Source: Micromonospora coriariae
GTDB lineage: Bacteria; Actinomycetota; Actinomycetes; Mycobacteriales; Micromonosporaceae
Assembly: GCF_900091455.1 (NCBI RefSeq)
Contig: NZ_LT607412.1
Coordinates: 2,604,001-2,668,000 of the forward strand
DNA length: 64,000 bases
Direction of reading: 5' to 3'
Shown here: piece by piece, positions 1 to 7,031 of the stretch
Layout: each line of letters starts with the position of its first letter
How positions within the stretch are numbered: position 1 is the first letter of the stretch
The notes under the pieces: model-generated
What the model was told of the DNA's origin: nothing
Database searches by the model: none
The model's input: only the letters and a program-made list of their open reading frames with translations
Made by a program: the position numbers and the translations under genes

Positions 1-26
1 GACCGGCCGAGTGCGGTAGCCGGCAC

Positions 27-392
27 CTACAGGCGGGACAGCACCAGCAGCCGGTTGCCGTCCGGGTCTTCGACCCGGGCGGACCGCTCACCCCACGGCT
101 GGTCGACCGGCTCCTCGGTGACGGCCGCACCAGCGGCCCGCAGCGTGCCCACGGCCTCGTCGCAGTCGTCGGCGTAGACGCACAGTTCCCAGCGGTGGAC
201 GCTGGAAGGGCCGCCGGCCTTCGGGTCGGCGGCCAGGCCCAGTTCGCTGTTGCCCAGCCGGAGTGCGACGAACTCCGGGTCGCCGTCATCCGGGAACCGG
301 TAGGTCTGCTCGAAGCCGACGACACCCCGATAGAACGCGATCAGTCTTGGCAGGTCGGGCGTAGTCACGATCGGGAACGCTTCGGTGAACAC
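27..392 (-). CDS. VOC (glyoxalase-fold) family protein
   Basis: Protein of 121 residues with one vicinal-oxygen-chelate domain. It opens VFTEAFPIVTTPDLPRLIAF, the usual beta-alpha entry of the fold, and ends RVEDPDGNRLLVLSRL, the family's typical C-terminal strand. The GTG start at 392 is chosen because a GGAGGTGG ribosome binding site lies just upstream; a longer frame runs to 629 but that extension is Pro/Arg-rich and looks non-coding. Single-domain VOC proteins include bleomycin-type antibiotic-binding proteins, lyases and dioxygenases, and the substrate cannot be told from sequence. No operon partner is evident; the next gene upstream is also on the minus strand, 80 bases away. Confidence 0.85.
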   Translation of the reverse strand: MFTEAFPIVTTPDLPRLIAFYRGVVGFEQTYRFPDDGDPEFVALRLGNSELGLAADPKAGGPSSVHRWELCVYADDCDEAVGTLRAAGAAVTEEPVDQPWGERSARVEDPDGNRLLVLSRL

Positions 393-472
393 GGAACCAC
401 CTCCAAACCGGACACTAGCCGGTAGGGGCCCAGCCGCATCGATCTCGGCGACTCCCGGATGCCCGACCCCGC

Positions 473-1084
473 TCAGCCTCGGTCGATCCGCTTGTGCTTG
501 GAACGGCTGGTGAACCTGGCGCCGCCGCTGCTCTGCACGCCGGCCCGCCGCGGCACCCCACGCCGGTGGATGGCGGGTCTGGCCGCCGGGCACTTGAACA
601 CGCGGCTGGCTCCCCGTGCCCGGAACCATCTCCGGAACGGGATGCGGGAGAGGGCCAGGGGAACCGCCACGACCAGGATCACGAACCCGGCCGCGCCGAT
701 GACACCTTGGATGCGGCCGCGGTGTCCGTTGAGCTCGTCGAAGTCGGTGACGAAGTCGCTCGGATCGGCAGGGTTCACCCAGATCGGCACCACGTCACCG
801 GTTGGCAGACACACCTCGAAGCAGCCCATCTCCTGCTCGTACGTCCGGCCGGCCGTCTCGTACCGGAGATACATGGTGGTGGAGCTGCCACCCCGCTTGC
901 TCACCCGGTCGTAGACGACGGCCCGCGCCGGTACACCTTCGGCCCGCAGTTCGGTCTTCCAGTCGTCGAGCGCGTGCTGCGTGTGCAGCGGCAGCCAGAG
1001 CAGCGCAGCTCCGGTTACCACAAGCAACACGCACCCGAGGGTCACCCAGACCGGGCGCCTCAGCGTCATGATCAGGCGGCTCAT
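473..1084 (-). CDS. DUF3592-like membrane protein
   Basis: About 203 residues. A hydrophobic segment near residues 10-30 (WVTLGCVLLVVTGAALLWLP) is followed by an extracytoplasmic beta-rich part with RYETAGRTYEQEMGC and VPIWVNPADPSDF, a second membrane segment (GVIGAAGFVILVVAVPLALS), and a basic tail. The pattern of two membrane segments around a domain with 'V.V.y.p.nP..s' is that of DUF3592 proteins, whose function is unknown. The start is uncertain: 1084 (MSRL) and 1069 (MTLR) are both possible and neither has a clear ribosome binding site. The basic C-terminal tail may overrun the true family length. It is divergent from the next gene by 100 bases. Confidence 0.6.
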   Translation of the reverse strand: MSRLIMTLRRPVWVTLGCVLLVVTGAALLWLPLHTQHALDDWKTELRAEGVPARAVVYDRVSKRGGSSTTMYLRYETAGRTYEQEMGCFEVCLPTGDVVPIWVNPADPSDFVTDFDELNGHRGRIQGVIGAAGFVILVVAVPLALSRIPFRRWFRARGASRVFKCPAARPAIHRRGVPRRAGVQSSGGARFTSRSKHKRIDRG

Positions 1085-1184
1085 CGGCTCATCGTGCCGC
1101 TCCGACGCAAAGCGCACGCCACTGTCGCGGCGACGTCGCCGAAACCGCCTTGTCGTACTGCTGGCCCGTGTCTACGGTGCAGTG

Positions 1185-1889
1185 ATGCTCTCGCGGATGC
1201 TGGCGGTGACCTTCGATGCGCACGACCCCGCTCGCCTGGCGCAGTTCTGGGCCGGAATGCTCGGCCGGGAGGTCGTCGGAGGCGCCGGTGGTGCGCTCCT
1301 GCCCGGCGATGACACTCAGCTCGGCCTCCAGTTCGTTCCGAGCCGCACGACGAAGGTGGGGCCGAACCGCATGCACCTTCACCTGACCAGCGCCAGCGAC
1401 GCCGACCAGCAGCACAAGGTGGCGACGGCACTGGGGCTCGGCGGCGCGCACCTCGACGTCGGGCAGCGCCCCGAGGAGGGGCACGTCGTCCTCGCCGACC
1501 CCGAGGGCAACGAGTTCTGCGTGGTCGAGTCGGGCAACGGCTTCCTCGCCGGGTGCGGCCTGCTCGGGGAGGTCGCCTGCGACGGCACCCGAGAGGTCGG
1601 CCTCTTCTGGAGCGAGGCGCTGGGCTGGCCGCTGGTGTGGGACCAGGACGAGGAGACCGCGATCCAGTCACCGCACGGCGGCACGAAGGTCGCGTGGGGA
1701 GGCCCGCCCCTGGCCCCGAAAACGGCGAGGAACCGACAGCGCTTCGACCTCGCCCCGGCCGGTGGCGATCAGCAAGCGGAGGTCGACCGGCTGGTCGCCC
1801 TCGGGGCCACCCGGCTCGAGGTCGCTGCGGACGGCGCCGTCGTGCTGGCCGATCCCGACGGCAACGAGTTCAGCGTCAGAGGCCGCTGA
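1185..1889 (+). CDS. VOC family protein with two tandem glyoxalase-like domains
   Basis: About 234 residues, made of two copies of the VOC half-domain. The first runs from LAVTFDAHDPARLAQFWAG to VVLADPEGNEFCVVE (roughly 5-115), the second from EVGLFWSEALGWPLVWDQ to VVLADPDGNEFSV (roughly 135-232). The repeated 'ADPxGNEF' near the end of each copy marks the internal duplication. The fold suggests a small-molecule binding protein or a resistance or dioxygenase-type enzyme; the substrate is unknown. The ATG at 1185 is chosen because the family begins with this motif; the upstream part of the open frame (to 981) is basic and is antisense to the preceding gene. The 3' end overlaps the convergent reductase gene by 14 bases. 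Confidence 0.85.
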   Translation: MLSRMLAVTFDAHDPARLAQFWAGMLGREVVGGAGGALLPGDDTQLGLQFVPSRTTKVGPNRMHLHLTSASDADQQHKVATALGLGGAHLDVGQRPEEGHVVLADPEGNEFCVVESGNGFLAGCGLLGEVACDGTREVGLFWSEALGWPLVWDQDEETAIQSPHGGTKVAWGGPPLAPKTARNRQRFDLAPAGGDQQAEVDRLVALGATRLEVAADGAVVLADPDGNEFSVRGR

Positions 1890-2559
1890 CCACATCGCGG
1901 CCGCCCCGACCCTGGCCCGGCCCCTCAGGCGCTGCTGGCGACAACACCGGCTGAGGCCCCGGCCAGGAATCTGTCCTGAGCTGGGGCCTCACGGTGGAGC
2001 GGGTGACAGGGCGGTAACGGAGGTGAACGACGCCGTTTTGGAATCGGCGCTCGTCGAGGAGCGCGAAGTCGGTGCGTACGCCAGTAGGCAGCCCCGGCTT
2101 GCCGCCTCCGACGGCCGCGGGCCAGACGAACAACTGGCACTCGTCGACCAGGCCGGCCCGCATGGCTTGCGCCGCCAGGTTGGCGCCTCCAACGGTGATA
2201 TCACTGCTGGCAGTGGCCTTCAGCTGGTGTACGACGGCGGGGTCGAAACGGCGCTCCAAGCTGGTGGCGGCCGTTGACACCGCGGCGAGAGTCGTGGAGT
2301 AGACGACCTTGTTCGCCGCTTGCCAGGCGTTCGCGAAGTCAGCCATGAGGCCGGACTGCGCGGCTAGAGCAGCGTCGGTTTCCCAGACAGCCATCGTTTC
2401 GTACAGGCACCGCCCGTAAAGGAGAGTACCCACCGACCGCAGGAGGTTGGTGGTGAACGTGAATACCTCGTCGTCGCGTGCGAACCAGTCGAAGGCTCCA
2501 CTTTCGTCCTCGATATAGCCGTCAAGCGACACGTTGGTCACGTAGATCAGCTTGGCCAT
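1876..2559 (-). CDS. Dihydrofolate reductase/RibD-C family protein with an odd C-terminal extension
   Basis: 227 residues. The N-terminal AKLIYVTNVSLDGYIEDE, the central GTLLYGRCLYETMAVWE and ITVGGANLAAQAMRAGLVDE are the standard motifs of the RibD C-terminal/dihydrofolate reductase-like family, NADPH-binding reductases of mostly unknown substrate. The start at 2559 has GGAGGTGG upstream. The family normally ends soon after the strand seen here as VVHLRYRP (about base 2010). The last 40 or so residues are encoded by DNA resembling the 3' end and terminator of tRNA-Gly (see the repeat at 1925-2011), so the natural C terminus seems to have been replaced. The catalytic core is intact and the protein may still be active. 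Confidence 0.85.
   Translation of the reverse strand: MAKLIYVTNVSLDGYIEDESGAFDWFARDDEVFTFTTNLLRSVGTLLYGRCLYETMAVWETDAALAAQSGLMADFANAWQAANKVVYSTTLAAVSTAATSLERRFDPAVVHQLKATASSDITVGGANLAAQAMRAGLVDECQLFVWPAAVGGGKPGLPTGVRTDFALLDERRFQNGVVHLRYRPVTRSTVRPQLRTDSWPGPQPVLSPAAPEGPGQGRGGRDVVSGL
1925..2011. repeat. Degenerate tRNA-Gly 3'-end/terminator scar, copy 1
   Basis: The segment starts TCAGGCGCTGCTGG, contains a hairpin with arms GAGGCCCC/GGGGCCTC, and 70 bases later reads TGGAGCGGGTGACAGGG. The same order and spacing occur at 3321-3410 (copy 2), and the last part matches the 3' end of the tRNA-Gly at 4994-5067 (TGGAGCGGGTGACGGG). Only about 15 bases of the tRNA end remain here. I read it as the oldest of three attachment-site scars. 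The hairpin could still terminate the flanking convergent genes. Confidence 0.6.
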
Positions 2560-2650
2560 GCCCCCACCTCCCGGTGCACGTAGGACCCGATTGGGATGTC
2601 ACCTTCGCCTGCCACGCCTCGGCTCAAGCCTCAGTCGACGAGTGACGATC

Positions 2651-3013
2651 TCATCCCTGCAAGACGCGCCGCGGCTTGAACCGGCGAACCTCCTGCGGCC
2701 AGCCGCATGCCTCCGCGATTTTGCCGGCCCACATCCGGGCGGTCGCCTCATCCGGCACGTCCACGATGGTCAGGCCACCCAAGAACTCCTTGCTCTCGAC
2801 ATAGGGCCCGTCGGTGAAGACCATCGCACCGCTTGTGGCGTCTGCGCTGAAGACCGGGCCGTCCTCTTCCTCCAGGCCCCCGGCGAAGACGAATGCCCCG
2901 GCGGCCTTGATCTCATCAACAACCGCCCTGGCGAGTGGACCGCGCCCGAGGAACCACTCCTCGGTGTGGTCACCCACCCACTGCTGATTGAAGTAGATGA
3001 GGTACTCAGGCAT
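2651..3013 (-). CDS. YCII-related domain protein
   Basis: 120 residues from MPEYLIYFNQQWVGDHTEEW to the end. It is a small alpha/beta ferredoxin-like protein of the YCII family, which includes DGPF-domain proteins often linked to ECF sigma factors. The conserved features seen are VFTDGPYVESKEFLGGLTIV and DEATARMWAGKIAEACGWP, the typical 'DGPf.E.KE.lgG' signature. The start at 3013 has GAGGGAG upstream; the longer open frame to 3091 lacks similarity to the family. The function is unknown; YCII itself has been proposed to carry a catalytic His/Asp pair. No sigma factor is adjacent. The gene lies in the accessory patch between tRNA scars 1 and 2. Confidence 0.85.
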   Translation of the reverse strand: MPEYLIYFNQQWVGDHTEEWFLGRGPLARAVVDEIKAAGAFVFAGGLEEEDGPVFSADATSGAMVFTDGPYVESKEFLGGLTIVDVPDEATARMWAGKIAEACGWPQEVRRFKPRRVLQG

Positions 3014-3062
3014 GTCCGCTCCCTCTGATCGTCCCCGGACCCGACGTCCGTCTCTGCATACG

Positions 3063-3320
3063 CTACGAACGGCATCCGGCAGATCCGACACTCTCCAGCT
3101 TGATTTCTGTCAACCGGCACTCCGACGGGGTGATCCGCTCGCGCACGCCGGGATCGTCGGCCTGCGTCTCAGCCAGGCACCGCAGGGCCATGGGCTCTCC
3201 CGTGTCCGGGAGCAGGATGCGAACGCTGACGGACTCGGGCGTGAGTAGCCCGGCACGGATCTCGTCGAGCGGCTCGGCCTGTGCGCGAACGAATGCGCCG
3301 CTTGGCCCGTGGATGGCCCG
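3063..3320 (-). pseudogene. Fragment of a regulator-like gene, cut at the tRNA scar
   Basis: Between scar copy 2 and base 3063 the minus strand has an 85-codon open frame without an ATG or GTG near its beginning. It contains EPLDEIRAGLLTPESVSVRI, then LLPDTGEPMALRC and ADDPGVRERI. This resembles the effector side of a family of actinobacterial winged-helix/GntR-type regulators whose proteins contain 'VRvLLPD.s.p..lpc' before a helical tail; the DNA-binding half is missing. The upstream stop lies at the scar itself and the downstream residues diverge, so I read it as a truncated relic. The family assignment rests on remembered motif similarity and is weak. Confidence 0.4.
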
Positions 3321-3435
3321 TCAGGCGCTGCTGGCCGCAACAACATCGAAGGCCCTGGCTGGGACTGTCGTCCTGACCAGGGCCTTTCGCATGGAGCGGG
3401 TGACGGGAATCGAACCCGCACTGTCAGCCTGGGAA
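3321..3435. repeat. tRNA-Gly 3'-half and terminator duplication, copy 2
   Basis: Bases 3342-3435 match 4944-5037 over 94 positions with 7 differences and no gaps by eye. The block comprises a terminator hairpin (AGGCCCTGGC ... CCAGGGCCT), then TGG (CCA on the other strand) and the tRNA-Gly 3' half through the anticodon loop. It stops being similar at 3436, exactly where the anticodon stem 5' half should begin. This is the classic product of site-specific integration into a tRNA 3' end. Bases 3321-3341 additionally match scar copy 1. Confidence 0.8.
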
Positions 3436-3520
3436 TTGCCGATCTCCGGCAGGCCACCGGCTTGACGGCCTGGTCTCGGCAGTCTCGCGTGGCCTCGACT
3501 GGCCCCTGCTGTCCTCGCCC

Positions 3521-3541
3521 AATGGCATGCTAATGGCACGC
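3521..3541. repeat. Candidate integrase arm-type repeats, left side
   Basis: Two 10-base units, AATGGCATGC and TAATGGCACG, lie side by side about 85 bases inside the copy 2 scar. The same units recur at 4902-4921 just inside the other scar. Paired short direct repeats next to attachment cores are typical arm-binding sites of tyrosine recombinases; that role is inferred. Confidence 0.4.
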
Positions 3542-3672
3542 CGGGTTCTTGCCCCGGCCGCCGGCCCGGTCCCGCCTAGTCCCGGTCCTACGCCGCTCGA
3601 TAACTCGCTCCGTACCTGCGCTTGCATCCCCGGTCTATCCTGCTGGCGTCCTCGCCCCTGCCGGCTGTGCGG

Positions 3673-4014
3673 CTACGGTGGGATAACCCTCACTTGTGGC
3701 CATCGTCTACTCGGCTCGTGACGAGCGAGCCGAGCCAGTGAGATCTCGATGGTGACTCTGCGAGGGTTGCGTCGCCATATGCCGTTGAGCAGGTCGTCCA
3801 GCCCGAGTGGCGCGCAGACGTGGAGGGTGTCGGCATGGTCGAGTCTCACTGCCACACAGGTAGCGGTTTCGGGCCAGGTGGCTACGGCTTCCGCAATGGA
3901 GTTGAGCGCCGCTACGGGAGCAGCATTGAACACGCCCTCGTACCAGGTGTGCACAGCGGCTTGGTTGGTCGCCTCCCAGGGGACCAGCGGTTCCCGGTTG
4001 CCAACAACAATGAC
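3673..4014 (-). pseudogene. Nucleotidyltransferase family (NTP_transf_6/DUF925-like) gene lacking its 5' part
   Basis: The frame reads VPWEATNQAAVHTWYEGVF, then EAVATWPETATCVAVRLD, APLGLDDLLNGIWRRNP and ends RWPQVRVIPP. These are the central and C-terminal landmarks of the predicted nucleotidyltransferase family PF06042, which is normally about 180-200 residues and begins with a 'W..GG.vRd..w' block carrying the catalytic motif. That first half is absent: upstream of about 4014 the reading is unrelated and contains no start codon before it runs into the divergent gene at 4055. An internal GTG at 3954 could begin a 93-residue product, but it would lack the nucleotide-binding half. I read it as a 5'-truncated relic in the accessory patch. 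Confidence 0.6.
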
Positions 4015-4054
4015 GCCCCCTCGGTCTCGCCGTTGTCCTTTATCCTCGTGGCCC

Positions 4055-4633
4055 GTGACCTTCGCACAGCAACTACAGGACTACTCCGACGCTTGCCGCT
4101 GGGTCGGTGACCTCGCCACCGCTACTCAGAGCCCTCAGCTTGACGCCCGGACTCCCTGTGAAGACTTCGACGTCCGAAGCCTCCTGGGACACCTACTCGG
4201 CACCGCGCACCGCTCGCTCGCCACAGCCCGAGGCGTTTCGACACGAGGGATTCCCCATGTGATCACCGATGTTGTCGATGACAAGCTGGCGTTGACCTAC
4301 GCCGACTTGGCCAAGACGATCCGTGAGGAGTGGTCGGGGCTGACTGCTGCCGACACCGTCGTTGCTCCGTGGGGGCCGTGCACCGCGTTGGAGGCCGCTC
4401 AGGGCTTCACCGTCGAAACGGTCACCCACGGATGGGACCTGGCCGTGGCCACCGGACAGCCGAGCGAGGCACCCAAGCGGATCGCCGATCGCTGTCTTGA
4501 GTACGTCGCGGCTGTCATCCCGGATCGGCTACGCGGCGTCATGTACGGCGCTCCGGTCGTCGGAGTTGAGAACGTGTCCGCGACAGAACAGCTCGCTCAT
4601 CTCCTTGGCCACAAGCGCATCGGAAACGGATGA
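4055..4633 (+). CDS. TIGR03086-type maleylpyruvate isomerase-fold protein
   Basis: 192 residues from the GTG at 4055. The conserved pieces are TPCEDFDVRSLLGHLLGTAH near residues 30-50, AQGFTVETVTHGWDLAVATG near 115-135, and GVENVSATEQLAHLLGHKR at the end. These define the TIGR03086 group of DinB/mycothiol-dependent maleylpyruvate isomerase-like proteins. The His in LLGHLLGTAH and the HGWD motif are the usual metal ligands. The metal and substrate are not established for this subgroup. The length is normal. No clear ribosome binding site precedes 4055, and a TATCCT element 9 bases upstream would fit a leaderless mRNA. It lies between tRNA scars 2 and 3, divergent from the truncated nucleotidyltransferase. 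Confidence 0.85.
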   Translation: MTFAQQLQDYSDACRWVGDLATATQSPQLDARTPCEDFDVRSLLGHLLGTAHRSLATARGVSTRGIPHVITDVVDDKLALTYADLAKTIREEWSGLTAADTVVAPWGPCTALEAAQGFTVETVTHGWDLAVATGQPSEAPKRIADRCLEYVAAVIPDRLRGVMYGAPVVGVENVSATEQLAHLLGHKRIGNG

Positions 4634-4733
4634 CTCGCGAACCCGCGCCTCGGCCGCATCCACCCGTCAAGACGTTCGTAGGGAAATCACGTGGGCGCCG
4701 GGTAACGGTTGCGGATCTCCTCGTCGGGCAGTC

Positions 4734-4904
4734 GTAGACCTTCCAGCCTCACTGCACCAGGCGCTGCGGGTGGACCGGAATAAGCCCGATGAGTCGGCCG
4801 TCAACGCGGGCAAGACCAAGGGCAAGCCGGGCAAGAAGTCCGGCAGCAAGAAGGGCAAGAAGCGGTCGGCGGATCGGGACGGGGCCGGCGATGACCAGGG
4901 CTAA
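4734..4904 (+). pseudogene. Possible C-terminal relic of an integrase
   Basis: The frame ending at TAA 4902-4904 has a Lys-rich hydrophilic tail (KTKGKPGKKSGSKKGKKR followed by an acidic end). Its stop codon sits inside the TAATGGCACG repeats that precede scar copy 3. Tyrosine recombinase genes of actinobacterial integrative elements commonly end within about 100 bases of their attachment site, with hydrophilic tails. No catalytic Arg, His or Tyr block can be seen, so identity rests only on position and composition. Confidence 0.25.
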
Positions 4905-4921
4905 TGGCACGCTAATGGCAC
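4902..4921. repeat. Candidate integrase arm-type repeats, right side
   Basis: TAATGGCACG is followed by CTAATGGCAC, about 20 bases before the scar copy 3 block. They are the same units as at 3521-3541, so the 1.5-kb segment between scars 2 and 3 is framed by matching repeats just inside both ends. A recombinase-binding role is inferred. Confidence 0.4.
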
Positions 4922-4943
4922 ACGGCATGATCGCTTGCCTTGG

Positions 4944-5037
4944 AACATCGAAGGCCCTGGCTGGGACTGTCGTCCTGGCCAGGGCCTCGATCGTGGAGCG
5001 GGTGACGGGAATCGAACCCGCACTGTCAGCTTGGGAA
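4944..5037. repeat. tRNA-Gly 3'-half and terminator duplication, copy 3
   Basis: This is the copy that forms part of the intact tRNA-Gly. It matches 3342-3435 over 94 positions with 7 differences. The shared block covers the terminator, the encoded CCA and the tRNA 3' half up to the anticodon loop, as expected for the two ends (attL/attR) of an integrated element. Confidence 0.75.
4952..4987 (-). terminator. Terminator hairpin of tRNA-Gly
   Basis: The stem AGGCCCTGGC (4952-4961) pairs with GCCAGGGCCT (4978-4987), directly downstream of the tRNA 3' end on the minus strand. The same hairpin, with one change, is duplicated at 3348-3383. Confidence 0.7.
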
Positions 5038-5067
5038 GCTGATGTTCTGCCATTGAACTACACCCGC
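4994..5067 (-). tRNA. tRNA-Gly (anticodon TCC)
   Basis: On the minus strand the acceptor GCGGGTG (5061-5067) pairs with CACCCGC (4998-5004), followed by discriminator T and an encoded CCA (4994-4996). The D arm (AGTTCAATGGCAGAAC), the anticodon loop with TCC in CTTCCCA, and the T arm GTGCGGGTTCGATTCCCGT are all complete. The mature part is 71 bases. Its 3' half is duplicated at 3392-3435 and more weakly at 1995-2011, so the gene is an integration hot spot. Confidence 0.95.
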
Positions 5068-5314
5068 GAGCGGCACCACTGTACCTGAGTCACCCAGCCG
5101 GTGCACCCAGGCACCCCACCCCCACGTGGCGGTCGACCACCGGCCCCGTCGCGGAGGTTCGCCATCGCTCGCTGAGCTGCCGCTCGCGGAAAGTAGTTTC
5201 CTTGTGACAAGATATGGTCGTTCTCAAATGCATCGATGGCTTGTAACGTCTGCCACACGTTGCCAGCCACGGCGTGACACACCCCCTGCCACGCCGCCAG
5301 AAAGAGGTGGGCCC

Positions 5315-6298
5315 ATGGGACTCCGTCCCAGCCTGCTGACCCGGCGTGCCGCCGGAGTCGCGTCGACGACCCTCGCGCTGCTGCTCAGCACCGCCGCCGT
5401 GGGCGTCGTTCCGGCTGCCTCGGCATTCTCCGCAGCCCCCGGCGGCGCCTGCGTGGAGCCGACCGACAGCCACGCCAACGCCCGGATGAAACCCGGTGCC
5501 GCGGCCAAGCACGAACCGAACGAACTGACCGCGAAGCAGGTACGCGAGCGGGACGCGGACCTCGCCGCGGCGCTGCGCGAGCGCGCCACCTTCCGAACCG
5601 GAGCCGGCGCCACGGCGCTGGCCACAGTCACCATCCCGGTGGTGGTGCACGTGATCCAGGAGAACAGCACCCGCGCCGGCGGCAACATCCCGGACTCGCT
5701 GATCACCGCCCAGATCAACGTGCTCAACCAGGCATACTCCGGCGCCACCGGCGGCGCGGCCACCGCGTTCGCCTTCCGGCTCGACGCGATCAACCGGGTG
5801 ACGAACCCAGCCTGGTACCCGATCGTGGACGGCTCGTCGGCCGAGCGGTCGATGAAGTCGTCGTTGCGGGTCGGCGGCAAGAACACGCTCAACATCTACC
5901 TGGGCGAGTTGAGCGATGACCTGCTGGGCTGGGCGACGTTCCCGCAGCGGAAGCTGAACAGCATGGACGGCGTGGTCGTGCTGAGCGAGTCACTGCCGGG
6001 CGGCACCGCCACCAACTACAACCAGGGCGACACCGGCACCCACGAGGTGGGCCACTGGCTGAACCTCTACCACACCTTCCAGGGCGGATGCGGTGGCTCG
6101 GGTGACAGCGTCAGCGACACCCCGGCCGAGGCGTCACCGGCGTACGAGTGCCCGACCGGGCGGAACACCTGCTCGGCTGCGGGGCTGGACCCGATCACCA
6201 ACTTCATGGACTACACCTACGACTCGTGCCTGTACCAGTTCACGCCGGGACAGGCCAGCCGCATGCTGACCGCGTGGAACGCGTACCGGGCGGCGTAG
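5315..6298 (+). CDS. Secreted zinc metalloprotease, M43 (pappalysin/cytophagalysin-like)
   Basis: 327 residues. A signal peptide ([20 protein letters not shown], cleavage near AASA) is followed by a propeptide-like region and a catalytic domain beginning at [12 protein letters not shown]. The zinc site is [11 protein letters not shown] (HEXXHxxGxxH-type, with the glycine replaced by Asn), preceded by TG-T, and the Met-turn is NFMDYTYD about 55 residues later, as in M43 metzincins. Paired Cys residues ([20 protein letters not shown]) fit the family's disulfides. The ATG at 5315 is supported by AAAGAGGTGGG upstream. It is likely an extracellular protease acting on proteins or peptides. It is transcribed alone and is followed by a strong terminator. 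Confidence 0.9.
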   Translation: MGLRPSLLTRRAAGVASTTLALLLSTAAVGVVPAASAFSAAPGGACVEPTDSHANARMKPGAAAKHEPNELTAKQVRERDADLAAALRERATFRTGAGATALATVTIPVVVHVIQENSTRAGGNIPDSLITAQINVLNQAYSGATGGAATAFAFRLDAINRVTNPAWYPIVDGSSAERSMKSSLRVGGKNTLNIYLGELSDDLLGWATFPQRKLNSMDGVVVLSESLPGGTATNYNQGDTGTHEVGHWLNLYHTFQGGCGGSGDSVSDTPAEASPAYECPTGRNTCSAAGLDPITNFMDYTYDSCLYQFTPGQASRMLTAWNAYRAA

Positions 6299-6309
6299 CT
6301 TCCCGCGTA

Positions 6310-6351
6310 CCACCGGTGCCGGCTCCGTCACGACGGAGCCGGCACCGGTGG
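6310..6351 (+). terminator. Strong terminator after the M43 protease
   Basis: A perfect 20-base stem, CCACCGGTGCCGGCTCCGTC (6310-6329), faces its complement at 6332-6351 with almost no spacer, 12 bases after the stop codon. It could also serve the convergent gene on the minus strand. Confidence 0.8.
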
Positions 6352-6374
6352 CTTTCCCCAGGACCCGGCCGCGA

Positions 6375-6932
6375 TCAGGCCGCCGAGCGTTGGACGTCAC
6401 GGTTGCGGCGGGCAGGGCGGGTCTGCGGTACGGAGGTTGGGCCGGCCGCCGCGGGCGGGGCGTGCGGGTCAAGCCAGACCTGGACGGCCGGCCGGCCTGG
6501 CGCACCACCCGTGATGCCCATGCCGTGCTGGTCGCGGCGGGTCAGCATCGCCACGTCGACGGTGAACTCGAACAGCCGCCAGTCGACCTGCGGCTCGGCC
6601 CGGGCGCTCTGCGCCAGCCGCGCCACCCGGGTCGGATCGGTCACCGGCCAGGCGTGCCCCGCCACGTATGCCTCGTCGTCGCTCTCCTCCGGCGGGAACG
6701 AGTGCAGCGCGTAACGGCCATCCCGTTCGAGGTCACGGCGCTTCGGAGAGTCGATCACGAAGCAGAACAGACCCTCGTCGGTGATGACCGGGGAGACCGG
6801 GTGGACCCGGGGCCCGCCGTCGGCGCGGACAGTGGCCAGATAGCCGAAGCCCGGCCCGTACTGCTGGAGGAGAACGCGGATCCCGTCGGCGAGTCGGGGC
6901 TCGTCGGCGGCGAATTCGGACCAGGAAGCCAT
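6375..6932 (-). CDS. Pyridoxamine 5'-phosphate oxidase-fold family protein
   Basis: 185 residues with a split-barrel flavin/F420-binding fold. The landmarks are [20 protein letters not shown] near residues 29-48, [20 protein letters not shown] near 54-73, and [18 protein letters not shown] near 115-132. These match the actinobacterial pyridoxamine oxidase-like proteins, which bind FMN, F420 or haem. The last 40 residues are Pro/Ala/Arg-rich and probably disordered. The substrate is unknown. No good ribosome binding site is seen at 6932. The gene is divergent from dcd with 99 bases between starts. Confidence 0.85.
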   Translation of the reverse strand: MASWSEFAADEPRLADGIRVLLQQYGPGFGYLATVRADGGPRVHPVSPVITDEGLFCFVIDSPKRRDLERDGRYALHSFPPEESDDEAYVAGHAWPVTDPTRVARLAQSARAEPQVDWRLFEFTVDVAMLTRRDQHGMGITGGAPGRPAVQVWLDPHAPPAAAGPTSVPQTRPARRNRDVQRSAA

Positions 6933-7031
6933 GCGAGCATTCTATCGAACAAATGTACGACCAGCGACCTCGACGCGCTGGTCAACCGCACCGAATCCCG
7001 CCCCCGCGGCGAACGCCGCTATGGTGGTCCG

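Noticed and set aside
3309..3533. Small plus-strand frame containing GDGNRTRTVSLGIADLRQ
   Set aside because: This is the usual false translation of a tRNA 3' end (the GNRTRT peptide); the DNA is the tRNA-Gly scar.
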